From Actinomycetaceae bacterium (GTDB taxonomy: Bacteria; Actinomycetota; Actinomycetes; Actinomycetales; Actinomycetaceae), in the NCBI GenBank assembly GCA_030537615.1, contig JAUNVP010000020.1, positions 1 to 34,603 on the forward strand: 34,603 nucleotides of DNA. Direction: 5' to 3'. Positions within the stretch are counted from its first letter, which is position 1. Every line of letters starts with the position of its first letter. Below are positions 16,536 through 24,484 of the stretch, piece after piece. The notes under the pieces are model-generated. The model had not been told where the DNA came from, searched no databases, and worked only from the letters and a program-made list of their open reading frames with translations. The position numbers and the translations under genes were made by a program.

Positions 16536-17285
16536 GTGGATGAAACGTTGACTTTAGCCGTTGACTGTGGCGGTGGTGGGATTAAGGCCTCGGTGCTCGG
16601 GGAAAGTGGAACGATGAAGGCCCCTGCGGTGCGCACGGCGACACCCTACCCGCTCCCACCGGACCTGCTGGTCGGAACCATCAAGGAACTTGCATCCCAC
16701 TTGCCGCGCGCTGAACGTGTAACGGTAGGAATGCCCGGAATGATCCGCCACGGGGTAGTGATTGCCACTCCGCACTATGTCACCAAAGACGGACCACGCT
16801 CAAAAGTGCTTCCCGAACTCGTAGAAAAATGGGAGCGCTTCGATATGCGTCGCGAACTGTCCGAGGCCCTTCAAATGCCGGCGCTAGTACTCAATGACGC
16901 GGAAGTAGCCGGAGCAGGCGTCATTACCGGACAAGGACTGGAAATGATTATCACGCTGGGAACCGGCCTTGGAAACGCCGTTTTTGACGGGGGCAAACTC
17001 GCTCCGCACGTCGAAATTTCCCAAGGGCCAGTGCGGTGGGGGCTCACCTACGACGACTACGTGGGCGAGCATGAACGCTTGCGTCTCGGTGATACTCACT
17101 GGTCACGGCGCGTGCGGCGCGTGGTTGGCGCGCTGCGAGCCATGTACCTGTGGGATCGTCTGTACCTTGGGGGCGGGAACTCGTACAGAATCACCCCCGG
17201 TCACCGTGCAAAACTCGGAGACGACGTTGTCATCGTCCCGAATGACGCGGGGATTCGCGGAGGAGTACGCGCATGGCAACTGTAG
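16536..17285 (+). CDS. ppgK: ROK-family kinase, polyphosphate glucokinase-like
   Basis: Likely cytoplasmic glucokinase using polyphosphate and/or ATP. The 249-residue sequence has the phosphate-binding DCGGGGIK (10-17), catalytic Asp in LNDAEVAG (N120-D121), LGTGLGNAVF (141-150) and a second glycine motif LGGGN (211-215). The ~250-residue length and absence of the CxCGxxGC zinc motif fit the polyphosphate glucokinase subgroup rather than ordinary ROK sugar kinases or repressors. GTG start. It overlaps truA by 13 bases, so the two are cotranscribed. Donor preference cannot be read from sequence. Confidence 0.8.
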   Translation: MDETLTLAVDCGGGGIKASVLGESGTMKAPAVRTATPYPLPPDLLVGTIKELASHLPRAERVTVGMPGMIRHGVVIATPHYVTKDGPRSKVLPELVEKWERFDMRRELSEALQMPALVLNDAEVAGAGVITGQGLEMIITLGTGLGNAVFDGGKLAPHVEISQGPVRWGLTYDDYVGEHERLRLGDTHWSRRVRRVVGALRAMYLWDRLYLGGGNSYRITPGHRAKLGDDVVIVPNDAGIRGGVRAWQL

Positions 17286-18139
17286 TGCGGCTCCGTCTGA
17301 CGATTGCCTATTTAGGGACTGCATTCCACGGTTGGGCTGCCCAGCCGGGCTTACGGACGGTGCAAGGAGAACTCGAAACCGCACTAACCACTGTTCTCAG
17401 GCACCCGGTCGCTCTCACCGTAGCCGGACGCACCGACGCCGGTGTCCATGCCCGCCACCAGGTAGCGCACTGTGACATTCCCGCTGACGCGCTGGCCCAA
17501 ATCACCCGCGCAGGAGGGCCATCCGACGCGCTCGTCTCGCTATGCCGCCGAGTTAATGCGCTTACCGCTCGGACGGCCGATGTCCCGGGTGGGGACGTGG
17601 TTATCCGCTCCGCACAGATCGTCGACCAGACGTTCGACGCCCGGTTTTGCGCTCTTACTCGGCACTACGCATACCAGCTGTCCGACGGTTCCACCGGCTA
17701 TAACCCACTCCAGGCACACACCGTGTGGTGGACCGGAGATCGCGTCCTTGAGGTCAACGCGATGGAGGAGGCCGCCAACGTCCTCGTGGGCGAACATGAC
17801 TTCCTCTCGTTTTGCAAACCACGGGAAGGCGCGACAACGATTCGCACGCTACACAAGGTCGAGATTGCCCGCGACAACGATCACATCCGTATTGCGCTGA
17901 GTGCGGACGCATTTTGTCACTCGATGGTTCGATCCATTGTCGGAGCCCTGGTTGATATCGGCCTCCGACGCAAAAAACAGGACTGGATGGAACGCCTCGT
18001 TGCTGAGCCATCGCGTATCGGTGCCGCCCCTGTCGCTCCGGCGCACGGCCTCACGCTGATCGGTATCGACTATCCACCGCCTGCCGATTGGAAACGACAA
18101 CAACAGAAAACGCGTAGGTTACGCACGCTCGACAGATAG
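17273..18139 (+). CDS. truA: tRNA pseudouridine synthase A
   Basis: Converts uridines 38-40 of tRNA anticodon arms to pseudouridine. The 288-residue product shows LTIAYLGTAFHGWAAQPG, VQGELETAL and the catalytic AGRTDAGVHA with nucleophile D55; later HYAYQL and DAFCHSMVRSIVGALVDIG are also diagnostic. The ATG lies inside the end of the kinase gene. truA following rplQ is conserved in many bacteria; here the kinase gene is interposed. Confidence 0.96.
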   Translation: MATVVRLRLTIAYLGTAFHGWAAQPGLRTVQGELETALTTVLRHPVALTVAGRTDAGVHARHQVAHCDIPADALAQITRAGGPSDALVSLCRRVNALTARTADVPGGDVVIRSAQIVDQTFDARFCALTRHYAYQLSDGSTGYNPLQAHTVWWTGDRVLEVNAMEEAANVLVGEHDFLSFCKPREGATTIRTLHKVEIARDNDHIRIALSADAFCHSMVRSIVGALVDIGLRRKKQDWMERLVAEPSRIGAAPVAPAHGLTLIGIDYPPPADWKRQQQKTRRLRTLDR

Positions 18140-18479
18140 CGGGTGACCGTCACTCACCGCACTGGAGATCACGATCCGCCGCGTGGGAGGGTCCTCAGTA
18201 GCATCATGACCACCGTAGCCGCTAAGGAGGGGCACTAGGGCTCATCAGACAGCGTGAGGAATTCGCCACTAAAAGGCAACGTGCTTTGACGATAGGCGAG
18301 TCGAGTCGTTAAGCTGATACACGTTGTGCGTCTAGCGTGCGCGTGCCAGAATCTTCCCACTCACTGGTTATCCGCCCAGACGCCATGACGCGAGCAATAC
18401 CTGAAACGTAAGCGGACGCTCTACGTGCAAACACACTGCACTAAGACGCCGCATCGACTAGAAGAAGAAGGCCACGCCC
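18140..18479 (+). other. 340-base gap: promoter and leader of rplM-rpsI
   Basis: No gene is supported. A bulged stem at 18139-18160 (GCGGTGA/TCACCGC, one bulge) directly follows truA. A candidate promoter is TTGACG at 18286-18291 and TAAGCT at 18310-18315, spacer 18. A hairpin at 18406-18426 (ACGTA/TACGT outside AGC/GCT) lies in the predicted leader of about 155 bases. The same TAAGCT hexamer is used in my spc-operon candidate at 5507. All are visual predictions. Confidence 0.4.
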
Positions 18480-18923
18480 GTGCGCACTTATAGCCCTAAG
18501 CCCGGGGATGACACCAAGCAGTGGTATGTTATCGACGCCACTGACATTGTCCTCGGCCGCCTGGCAACGAATGTTGCCAAATTACTCCGTGGGAAGCATA
18601 AACCGACTTTCGCCCCGCACATGGATCAGGGTGATTTTGTCATCGTCATTAACGCCGACAAAGTTGCTTTGACTGGAGACAAGCTCGACAAGAAGTTCGC
18701 CTACCGTCACTCCGGATTCCCCGGTGGACTTAAAGCGGTGAGCTACCGCGAGCTTCTCGACAAGTACCCAGAACGCGCTGTTGAAAAGGCCGTTCGTGGA
18801 ATGCTTCCTAAAAACCGCCTCGGCCGCGCACAGCTGCGCAAGCTCAAGGTGTACCGCGGCTCTGAGCACCCACATGCTGCTCAGCAGCCCATTCCCTACG
18901 AGATCACCCAGGTCGCCCAGTAA
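18480..18923 (+). CDS. rplM: 50S ribosomal protein L13
   Basis: Early-assembly large-subunit protein. The 147-residue product begins [20 protein letters not shown] and contains the [20 protein letters not shown] region and [22 protein letters not shown] (given in part), the family signature. GTG start, with GAAGAAGAAGG as a purine-rich binding site about 9 bases upstream. Forms the usual pair with rpsI. Confidence 0.98.
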   Translation: MRTYSPKPGDDTKQWYVIDATDIVLGRLATNVAKLLRGKHKPTFAPHMDQGDFVIVINADKVALTGDKLDKKFAYRHSGFPGGLKAVSYRELLDKYPERAVEKAVRGMLPKNRLGRAQLRKLKVYRGSEHPHAAQQPIPYEITQVAQ

Positions 18924-18967
18924 GCGCCACGCGCTTTGGACACCCGTAAGAAAAACTGAGGAGAACT

Positions 18968-19459
18968 GTGGCTGAGACCACTGAAACCGACGTGCTTGAA
19001 GAGGACGCAGTCCCCAGCACGTATACATCTGAAACCGAGTCCGCTCCGGCGGGCGCCGGTCAGTCGATCACCGCTCCCGGACAGGGCCTCGGGCGTCGCA
19101 AGCGCGCCATCGCGCGCGTTCGCCTCGTACCCGGCTCCGGCGAATGGAAGGTCAACGGCCGGACTCTCGAAGAGTACTTCCCGAATAAGTTGCACCAGCA
19201 GCTCGTGAAGGCTCCTTTCGCACTACTTGATATCGATGGACGCTTTGACGTGATCGCCCGTATCAACGGGGGAGGCATCTCCGGACAGGCCGGTGCCCTC
19301 CGTCTTGGCATCTCTCGCGCACTTAACGCAATCGATCGTGATGCGAACCGTCCAGCCTTGAAGAAGGCAGGGTTCCTCACCCGCGATGCCCGCGCTGTTG
19401 AGCGCAAGAAGGCTGGTCTGAAGAAGGCTCGCAAGGCACCGCAATACTCGAAGCGTTAA
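18968..19459 (+). CDS. rpsI: 30S ribosomal protein S9
   Basis: Small-subunit head protein whose C-terminal tail reaches the P-site tRNA. The core (from about residue 38, [12 protein letters not shown]) and the C-terminus [12 protein letters not shown] are diagnostic. The 163-residue product has an acidic ~35-residue N-terminal extension, common in actinobacteria. GTG start with GAGGAG upstream. Confidence 0.98.
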   Translation: MAETTETDVLEEDAVPSTYTSETESAPAGAGQSITAPGQGLGRRKRAIARVRLVPGSGEWKVNGRTLEEYFPNKLHQQLVKAPFALLDIDGRFDVIARINGGGISGQAGALRLGISRALNAIDRDANRPALKKAGFLTRDARAVERKKAGLKKARKAPQYSKR

Positions 19460-19471
19460 TCACACGCCGTT

Positions 19472-19513
19472 GACAAAAGTCTCACACTTAGCTTCAAGTG
19501 TGAGGCTTTTGTC
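19472..19513 (+). terminator. Rho-independent terminator after rpsI
   Basis: GACAAAAG and CTCACACTT (19472-19489) pair with AAGTGTGAG and CTTTTGTC (19496-19513), with a single mismatch between the two stem blocks and a 6-base loop. GTTTTG follows. It starts 12 bases after the rpsI stop and gives a clear end to the rplM-rpsI operon. Confidence 0.8.
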
Positions 19514-19524
19514 GTTTTGACCCA

Positions 19525-19530
19525 TATGAT
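19525..19530 (+). promoter_or_regulatory. Candidate -10 of glmM
   Basis: TATGAT (5 of 6 matches to TATAAT) lies 35 bases upstream of the glmM ATG and just after the rpsI terminator. No acceptable -35 is found at 16-18 bases, since that position is inside the terminator stem. Confidence 0.35.
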
Positions 19531-19565
19531 GTAAAGGCATTTGACTATCCTTGAAAGGAGCTCCG

Positions 19566-20921
19566 ATGGGACAGCTCTTTGGAACAGACGGCGTGCGTGG
19601 ACTCGCAAACCGCGACATCACCCCTCGACTTGCACTAGAACTGGGGGAAGCGGCCGCTCGATACATCTCCCGCCACAAGGCAACTGTCGGTGGCTCCGCT
19701 CCGAAAGCCATTATTGGGCGCGACACCCGAATCTCAGGAGAGTTTCTCGATCACGCTCTGGCAGCTGGTCTCGCCGCAGCCGGAATGGATGTCACCCGCA
19801 TCGGTGTCGTGACAACTCCAACAGTTGCGCACCTGATGGCAACCGAAGACGACGTCGTTCTCGGCGCAATGATCTCCGCTTCGCATAACCCGATGCCCGA
19901 CAACGGCATTAAATTCTTCGCACACGGTGGATACAAACTCGAAGATGGTGTCGAAGACGCCATCGAGAAGCTCCTCGACGAACCGTGGGAACGTCCCATT
20001 GGCGAAGCAGTCGGCGATATTGAATACAACGACTCTCTCGCAGAAGCCTCGTACATCGAGCACCTCGTCGACGCCTGTGGTTCATCACTCGACGGCCTCC
20101 GCATTGCCGTTGACTGCGCTAATGGAGCCGCCTCCAAACTTGGTCCCGAAGCACTCCGCGAAGCGGGAGCAGATGTCATCGTCATCAATGCTTCCCCCGA
20201 CGGCCACAACATCAACGATGCCTGTGGCTCCACCCATCCCGAGCAACTTCAAGCGGTCGTCAAAGCCTCCGAAGCGGATTTCGGTGTTGCTTTCGACGGA
20301 GATGCCGATCGGTGCTTAGCAGTCGATCACGAGGGCATTCTCATTGACGGCGATAAAATTATGGGCGCCCTCGCCGTCGATATGCGCAGACGTGGTCGAC
20401 TCACTCACGACACCCTCGTGGTCACGGTCATGTCGAACCTTGGGCTTCTTCTCGCCATGGAAGAACAGAACATTCAGACTGTCCAAACTGCTGTCGGTGA
20501 CCGCTACGTCCTCGAAGCAATGCGCGCAAGCGGTTTCTCTCTCGGTGGAGAACAATCTGGTCACGTCATTGCTTCAGACCACGCCACCACCGGCGACGGT
20601 GTCCTCACTGCCCTCCTCATTGCCCGGATGGTTAAAGAAACCGGTCGAAGCCTTGCGGACCTGACGAGTTTCATTGAACGCCTCCCGCAGACGCTCATCA
20701 ATGTCGGCGGAGTTGCGAAAGATCAAGCGAGTTCGGACGAAGTTCTGCTTGCAGAAGTCGAGCGCACCGAGAAGAGACTCGGGTCCCGCGGCCGAGTGCT
20801 CCTGCGTCCCTCGGGAACGGAGCCACTCGTTCGCGTCATGATCGAAGCGGCAACCCAGGAACAAGCGGACGAAGAAGCAACGGCTCTCGCCGCGGTCGTC
20901 AAGCAACAGCTCGGACTTTAA
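19566..20921 (+). CDS. glmM: Phosphoglucosamine mutase
   Basis: Interconverts glucosamine-6-phosphate and glucosamine-1-phosphate, the step after GlmS on the way to UDP-GlcNAc and peptidoglycan. From ATG 19566 the product has 451 residues and opens MGQLFGTDGVRGLAN. The phosphoserine loop ISASHNP has S106 as the phosphorylated residue, the metal loop is DGDADR, the sugar loop is GGEQSGHV, and the C-terminal RPSGTEPLVRVM binds phosphate. AAAGGAG 6-7 bases ahead decides this start over an in-frame TTG at 19551. glmS, its pathway partner, lies 3.6 kb downstream. Confidence 0.97.
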   Translation: MGQLFGTDGVRGLANRDITPRLALELGEAAARYISRHKATVGGSAPKAIIGRDTRISGEFLDHALAAGLAAAGMDVTRIGVVTTPTVAHLMATEDDVVLGAMISASHNPMPDNGIKFFAHGGYKLEDGVEDAIEKLLDEPWERPIGEAVGDIEYNDSLAEASYIEHLVDACGSSLDGLRIAVDCANGAASKLGPEALREAGADVIVINASPDGHNINDACGSTHPEQLQAVVKASEADFGVAFDGDADRCLAVDHEGILIDGDKIMGALAVDMRRRGRLTHDTLVVTVMSNLGLLLAMEEQNIQTVQTAVGDRYVLEAMRASGFSLGGEQSGHVIASDHATTGDGVLTALLIARMVKETGRSLADLTSFIERLPQTLINVGGVAKDQASSDEVLLAEVERTEKRLGSRGRVLLRPSGTEPLVRVMIEAATQEQADEEATALAAVVKQQLGL

Positions 20922-20950
20922 CGACCACCGTTCTGACGCCCCGGTTCCTT

Positions 20951-21217
20951 CTCACCGCTTCGCAGTTCGAAACGCCACTTGACGTGGCCTCCGCCGCCAA
21001 GCATGGCTCTCACCGCCACTTGGCGTGGCTTCCGCCGCCAAGCATGGCTCTCACCGCCGCTTCAGTCGTGAGTCGGGGAGCGCGTCTCGCCCGTTTCTCA
21101 CCGCTTCGCGGTTCGAAAACGCCCGAGCCTACCCTGACGCGCTCCCCATCCTCACGCCTTCGCGGTTGGAAAATGCCCGAGCCTACCCTGACGCGCTCCC
21201 CATCCTCACGCCTTCGC
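20951..21217. repeat. Nested tandem repeats between glmM and the lipase-like gene
   Basis: Two 41-bp units (20974-21014 and 21015-21055, differing at two positions) are followed by two 54-bp units (21097-21150 and 21151-21204, differing at four) and a 13-bp third start at 21205. Every unit carries a variant of CTCACCGCTTCGC; a further copy is at 20951. Each 41-bp unit holds a small hairpin GCCAC/GTGGC. GGGGAGCGCGTC at 21075-21086 is the exact inverse of GACGCGCTCCCC at 21136-21147 and 21190-21201, allowing long hairpins. The region fills the whole 317-base gap between convergent genes, and I see no gene in it. Confidence 0.8.
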
Positions 21218-21238
21218 TACCGCTGCGCCATCTCTGGC

Positions 21239-22615
21239 CTACGGCGTGGAACTTGGTGCGGGTGTTGGGGTGGGCGTTGTGATTTGTGATGGCTCTATCG
21301 AAGGCTCCGGTGTTGGATCGGTGGGGGCCGTTGGTGACGGCTCCGGCTCGGTTATCAGCGGGCGCGCAGTGAGGGCCGCCTGTTGCGTGACGGTCACTGC
21401 CGTGTTGACGAGAGTGACTTCTGACATGAGGTTCGAGTGGTAGCACGGCGACATAATGGTGCGATCGTCGATTGTGGGAGTGAGTAGCCCGGTGGGGCGG
21501 CGATGCTCGGACGCATCCGGGGAGAACAGCGCCTTAATCCGCAACCCGAGATCGTTAGCTGAAGCCGATGACACTATGCCGTATTCACACGACGCCGTTG
21601 TGCTGTGTTGCGCGCCGGCCAGCGCCGAATCATAGTCAACAGCAAGATCGCCGAGATCGAGCAGGCGGCCCGACGAATGTCCAAAGAGTGTAAAGCCTCC
21701 AATTTCAATGTGGCCGGCGAGTGCGACGTAGTTGACGTTGTCCGGCCACGGCGGCAACTGCGTCAGCTCCGCAGAGCCGGGTAGCATCGCCTGCGCGCCC
21801 TCCGAATAGAACGCGCCGCCAGCGCCTCTCAGACCCAGACAGTACTCGCCCGTCGCATCGGCCTTCTTCGAACACTCACTGAGGAGCAACTTCACGATCC
21901 CAACGGGAATATTGAGACCGGGAACCATCATGCTTGAATCAATGGCACGATGCGCGAAATCGAGGATCTCAGTGCCCTCGTTGGGCGTGCCAAAAGTGAT
22001 TGCCTGACTCACGCGCTTCGATACGGGAAAGCCTGCGGCGTCGTTGTGCGCCATCGCCTCACGCAAGGCAAGACCACCCATTGAATGCCCGATGACTACA
22101 GCTTCGTTGGCGTAGAAGTCCGTCAGGCATTCAATAGCGCCGGCCAGACGCTGGCCGATCTGAGGATCGGTGACCCAGCGCGACGAAACCTGTTGATAGT
22201 CGTAGAGATACACCGCAGCGCCGGGAACTTGCTGGAGTTTACCGATGAGAGACGAAGTGATTTCAACTCGGGCCAACAGTTCCCCGCCCCGTCCATTCGC
22301 TTCAAGATCGACGAGGTGTGAAAACGGCGAGTTGCGAGTCTCGGAATGGAGTCCGCCCGAGGTCCATCCGTGGACGAGAATAACGGGAGTGACGTGACCA
22401 TCGTCGGTGGGGACGGGAACGATCGGTTCGCGTGAATCAGTGAGATCTCCAGAAATGATTGGCGCCACCTCAACGAACTGAGCGCACGGTGAAGTCGGGA
22501 GATCAGGATTGAGATCGTCGGCCTGAGCAATCGTGGGAACGAGTGTCGTCATAGTGAGTCCGGCCCCGCTCAGGAACACCAGAGCACGGCGAAGGAACGA
22601 TGGGATCGAGTTCAT
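21239..22615 (-). CDS. Exported alpha/beta-hydrolase, lipase/esterase-like
   Basis: Probable secreted serine hydrolase; the substrate is unknown. From ATG 22615 (458 residues) a signal peptide is evident: RR near residue 9, a hydrophobic stretch 11-28 and an AQA cleavage-type end near 30-32. The oxyanion-side HGW (82-84, in ILVHGWTSGG) and nucleophile elbow GHSMGG (S178) are seen, followed by TFGTPNEG, typical of triacylglycerol-lipase-like folds. The last ~40 residues are Pro/Thr/Glu-rich, suggesting a wall-spanning or linker tail; no LPxTG is seen. The ATG overlaps the upstream gene's stop (ATGA) with GAGG 7 bases ahead, so I rejected the longer in-frame extension to 22675. Confidence 0.8.
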   Translation of the reverse strand: MNSIPSFLRRALVFLSGAGLTMTTLVPTIAQADDLNPDLPTSPCAQFVEVAPIISGDLTDSREPIVPVPTDDGHVTPVILVHGWTSGGLHSETRNSPFSHLVDLEANGRGGELLARVEITSSLIGKLQQVPGAAVYLYDYQQVSSRWVTDPQIGQRLAGAIECLTDFYANEAVVIGHSMGGLALREAMAHNDAAGFPVSKRVSQAITFGTPNEGTEILDFAHRAIDSSMMVPGLNIPVGIVKLLLSECSKKADATGEYCLGLRGAGGAFYSEGAQAMLPGSAELTQLPPWPDNVNYVALAGHIEIGGFTLFGHSSGRLLDLGDLAVDYDSALAGAQHSTTASCEYGIVSSASANDLGLRIKALFSPDASEHRRPTGLLTPTIDDRTIMSPCYHSNLMSEVTLVNTAVTVTQQAALTARPLITEPEPSPTAPTDPTPEPSIEPSQITTPTPTPAPSSTP

Positions 22616-23160
22616 TGTGGGCCTCGCGATGTCGATTGAGTTTCTTCCAGGGGGAGTGTCCCCAGTAGCATCCATTTCCCATTCGTTTTGCCGAGTACCG
22701 CTGAGTAGCGTTCGGGAAGGTGGCCCGGTCGCGTGATCTGTGTGGCGACAAGCGCAGTGTTTTCATCAATATCGGTCCACGTGTCGATATCAACTTCAAT
22801 GGTTGTCCCCGGTGGGAAAACGTCGCTGAGATCGACGCCGTAGAGTTCAACCACAGACTCCGCTAGGACTTGCGAAGGATCTTCGGGAGCGCGTTCGAGA
22901 ACGGTCCTCACCTTGTCGATCTCTTCTGGGGAGCGCGTGACGGGAGCGCGTTTCTTGGTGGGAGGATTTGTTGGCTGGCTGAGGTTCGTTCGGGTGGGTG
23001 TGTCCGCGGTGGGGGAGGGCGTCTCGGTCGTCGCGCGATTCGATGGGCGAACGGCTCCGGCCTCTCGTGTGCCCGGTGGAAACCCGAAGGCAGTGACGAT
23101 AGCGACCGCAAGTGTTAGCGCAGCAACGACGGTGAGGAGGATGAGACGGCGAAGGTTCAT
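22612..23160 (-). CDS. Membrane-anchored protein of unknown function
   Basis: I do not recognise this 182-residue protein. It has one N-terminal hydrophobic segment (about 5-27) acting as a signal or anchor, then a Thr/Pro/Arg-rich linker (about 35-75), then a small domain (about 78-175) with EEIDKVRTVLERAPEDPSQV and a likely beta-rich part ending GKTNGKWMLLGTLPLEE. That part reads like an extracytoplasmic accessory domain. It overlaps the hydrolase start by 4 bases and is translationally coupled to it, so the two may work together at the cell surface. Confidence 0.7.
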   Translation of the reverse strand: MNLRRLILLTVVAALTLAVAIVTAFGFPPGTREAGAVRPSNRATTETPSPTADTPTRTNLSQPTNPPTKKRAPVTRSPEEIDKVRTVLERAPEDPSQVLAESVVELYGVDLSDVFPPGTTIEVDIDTWTDIDENTALVATQITRPGHLPERYSAVLGKTNGKWMLLGTLPLEETQSTSRGPQ

Positions 23161-23348
23161 GAGACACCCGCTCGCATGCCTGCAGTAGAGAATGCGGACG
23201 TGTGCGCATATCGATCGGTCAAAAATATCAACGATAGCTCCATCGCTTCGGTGTCACCGTTAGCGACAGCATAATATCTTCGGCGCAACCGCGCTAACAT
23301 AATCTCACGAGAAGTTGATTTTCCCTGTCGGACCGAGGAGGTACGACT

Positions 23349-24320
23349 CTAAATCTTTCGCAGTTTGAGCGAAGTCACTCGGTGATCGCCGCCCTTTTGA
23401 ATGACGAGTGTCGCCCTCTCTCGCGTCGGCTCAATATTTTCAGTGAGGTTAACGAGGTTAATGGTGCGCCAAATTGACTTCGCACGCTGAACAGCAGCCG
23501 TGTCATCGAGGTCGGCGTACGCCTTGAAGTACGAGTCTGGGCGAGCAAATGCGGTTCCGCGCAACTGGAGAAAACGGTTGACGTACCAACGTTCAATGTC
23601 ATCGGGGTCGGCATCGACGTAGATGGAGAAATCGAAATAGTCCGATACTGCTACGGCGCCGGTGAGGTTGAAGCCGGTACGCGCCGGCTGGAGGACGTTG
23701 AGACCTTCGACGATGAGAATGTCGGGATTTGTCACGGTCTGAAACTCGCCGGGAATGATGTCATAAACGACGTGAGAATAGACGGGAAGTTGAACTTCCT
23801 CGGCTCCCGATTTTACGCGCGACATGAAATCCATCAGTAGCGGACGATTGTAGGATTCGGGAAACCCCTTTTTGTTCATGAGTCCACGCGCTTTGAGCTC
23901 CGCGTTAGGGAACAAAAACCCGTCGGTTGTGATGAGTTGGACACGCGGAGTGTACGGCCAGCGTCGTAGCAACTCGCGGAGCAGGCGGGAGGTTGACGAC
24001 TTCCCGACGGCTACGGATCCCGCGACTCCGATAATAAATGGGGGGCGAGGACGATCCGGTTCGTGGAGGAAGTGTCTTCGGTCGAGTCCAAGCCGGCGAT
24101 TAGCATCGACATACATTTGCAACAAAGCTGAGATTGGGCGGTAGATGGCATCAACTTCACGCAGATCGAGCGGGTCCCCTAGGCTCGTGATTCGCTCGAC
24201 ATCGTAACCGGTCAGAGGTAGGGGAGCTTGCCCCGCAAGCTCTTGCCAAGATTCGCGGCTGAAATGCTCGAAGGGGGATGGTTCGTCACCGGGTTGTGAG
24301 TCGCATTGCTGAAAGGACAC
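23349..24320 (-). CDS. coaA: Pantothenate kinase type I
   Basis: Phosphorylates pantothenate, the first and usually rate-setting step of CoA synthesis. The 323-residue product has P-loop GVAGSVAVGKSS (98-109), TTDGFLFPNAEL, NKKGFPESYN, VYSHVVYDIIPGE and the C-terminal RTINLVNLTENIEPTRERATLV (given in part), all characteristic of the prokaryotic type I enzyme, which CoA normally inhibits. GTG start, with no clear binding site. It is transcribed away from glmS; the 164-base gap must hold both promoters. Confidence 0.95.
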   Translation of the reverse strand: MSFQQCDSQPGDEPSPFEHFSRESWQELAGQAPLPLTGYDVERITSLGDPLDLREVDAIYRPISALLQMYVDANRRLGLDRRHFLHEPDRPRPPFIIGVAGSVAVGKSSTSRLLRELLRRWPYTPRVQLITTDGFLFPNAELKARGLMNKKGFPESYNRPLLMDFMSRVKSGAEEVQLPVYSHVVYDIIPGEFQTVTNPDILIVEGLNVLQPARTGFNLTGAVAVSDYFDFSIYVDADPDDIERWYVNRFLQLRGTAFARPDSYFKAYADLDDTAAVQRAKSIWRTINLVNLTENIEPTRERATLVIQKGGDHRVTSLKLRKI

Positions 24321-24484
24321 GACTCTATGGTGCCGTATCTGTCGGTCTCATGCTGGCGTTTCTGTACTTCGAGAAGGGGATTGAACGCGTCGGACAGGCG
24401 AATTTCTATGAGAAATTACCAAAAATATGACAAATAGCTTATCTTACTAGCGCAACAGGGCCGGGTCATGATTCGATAAAACCT

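Noticed and set aside
20961-21122. tRNA T-arm-like GTTCGAAA in the repeats
   Set aside because: Flanking bases do not form the required 5-bp T stem, and no acceptor or anticodon arm is found, so it is not a tRNA remnant or attachment site.
23161-23348. Promoter of the unknown anchored protein (TTGACC on the minus strand near 23224)
   Set aside because: A -35-like hexamer exists but no acceptable -10 lies 16-18 bases downstream.
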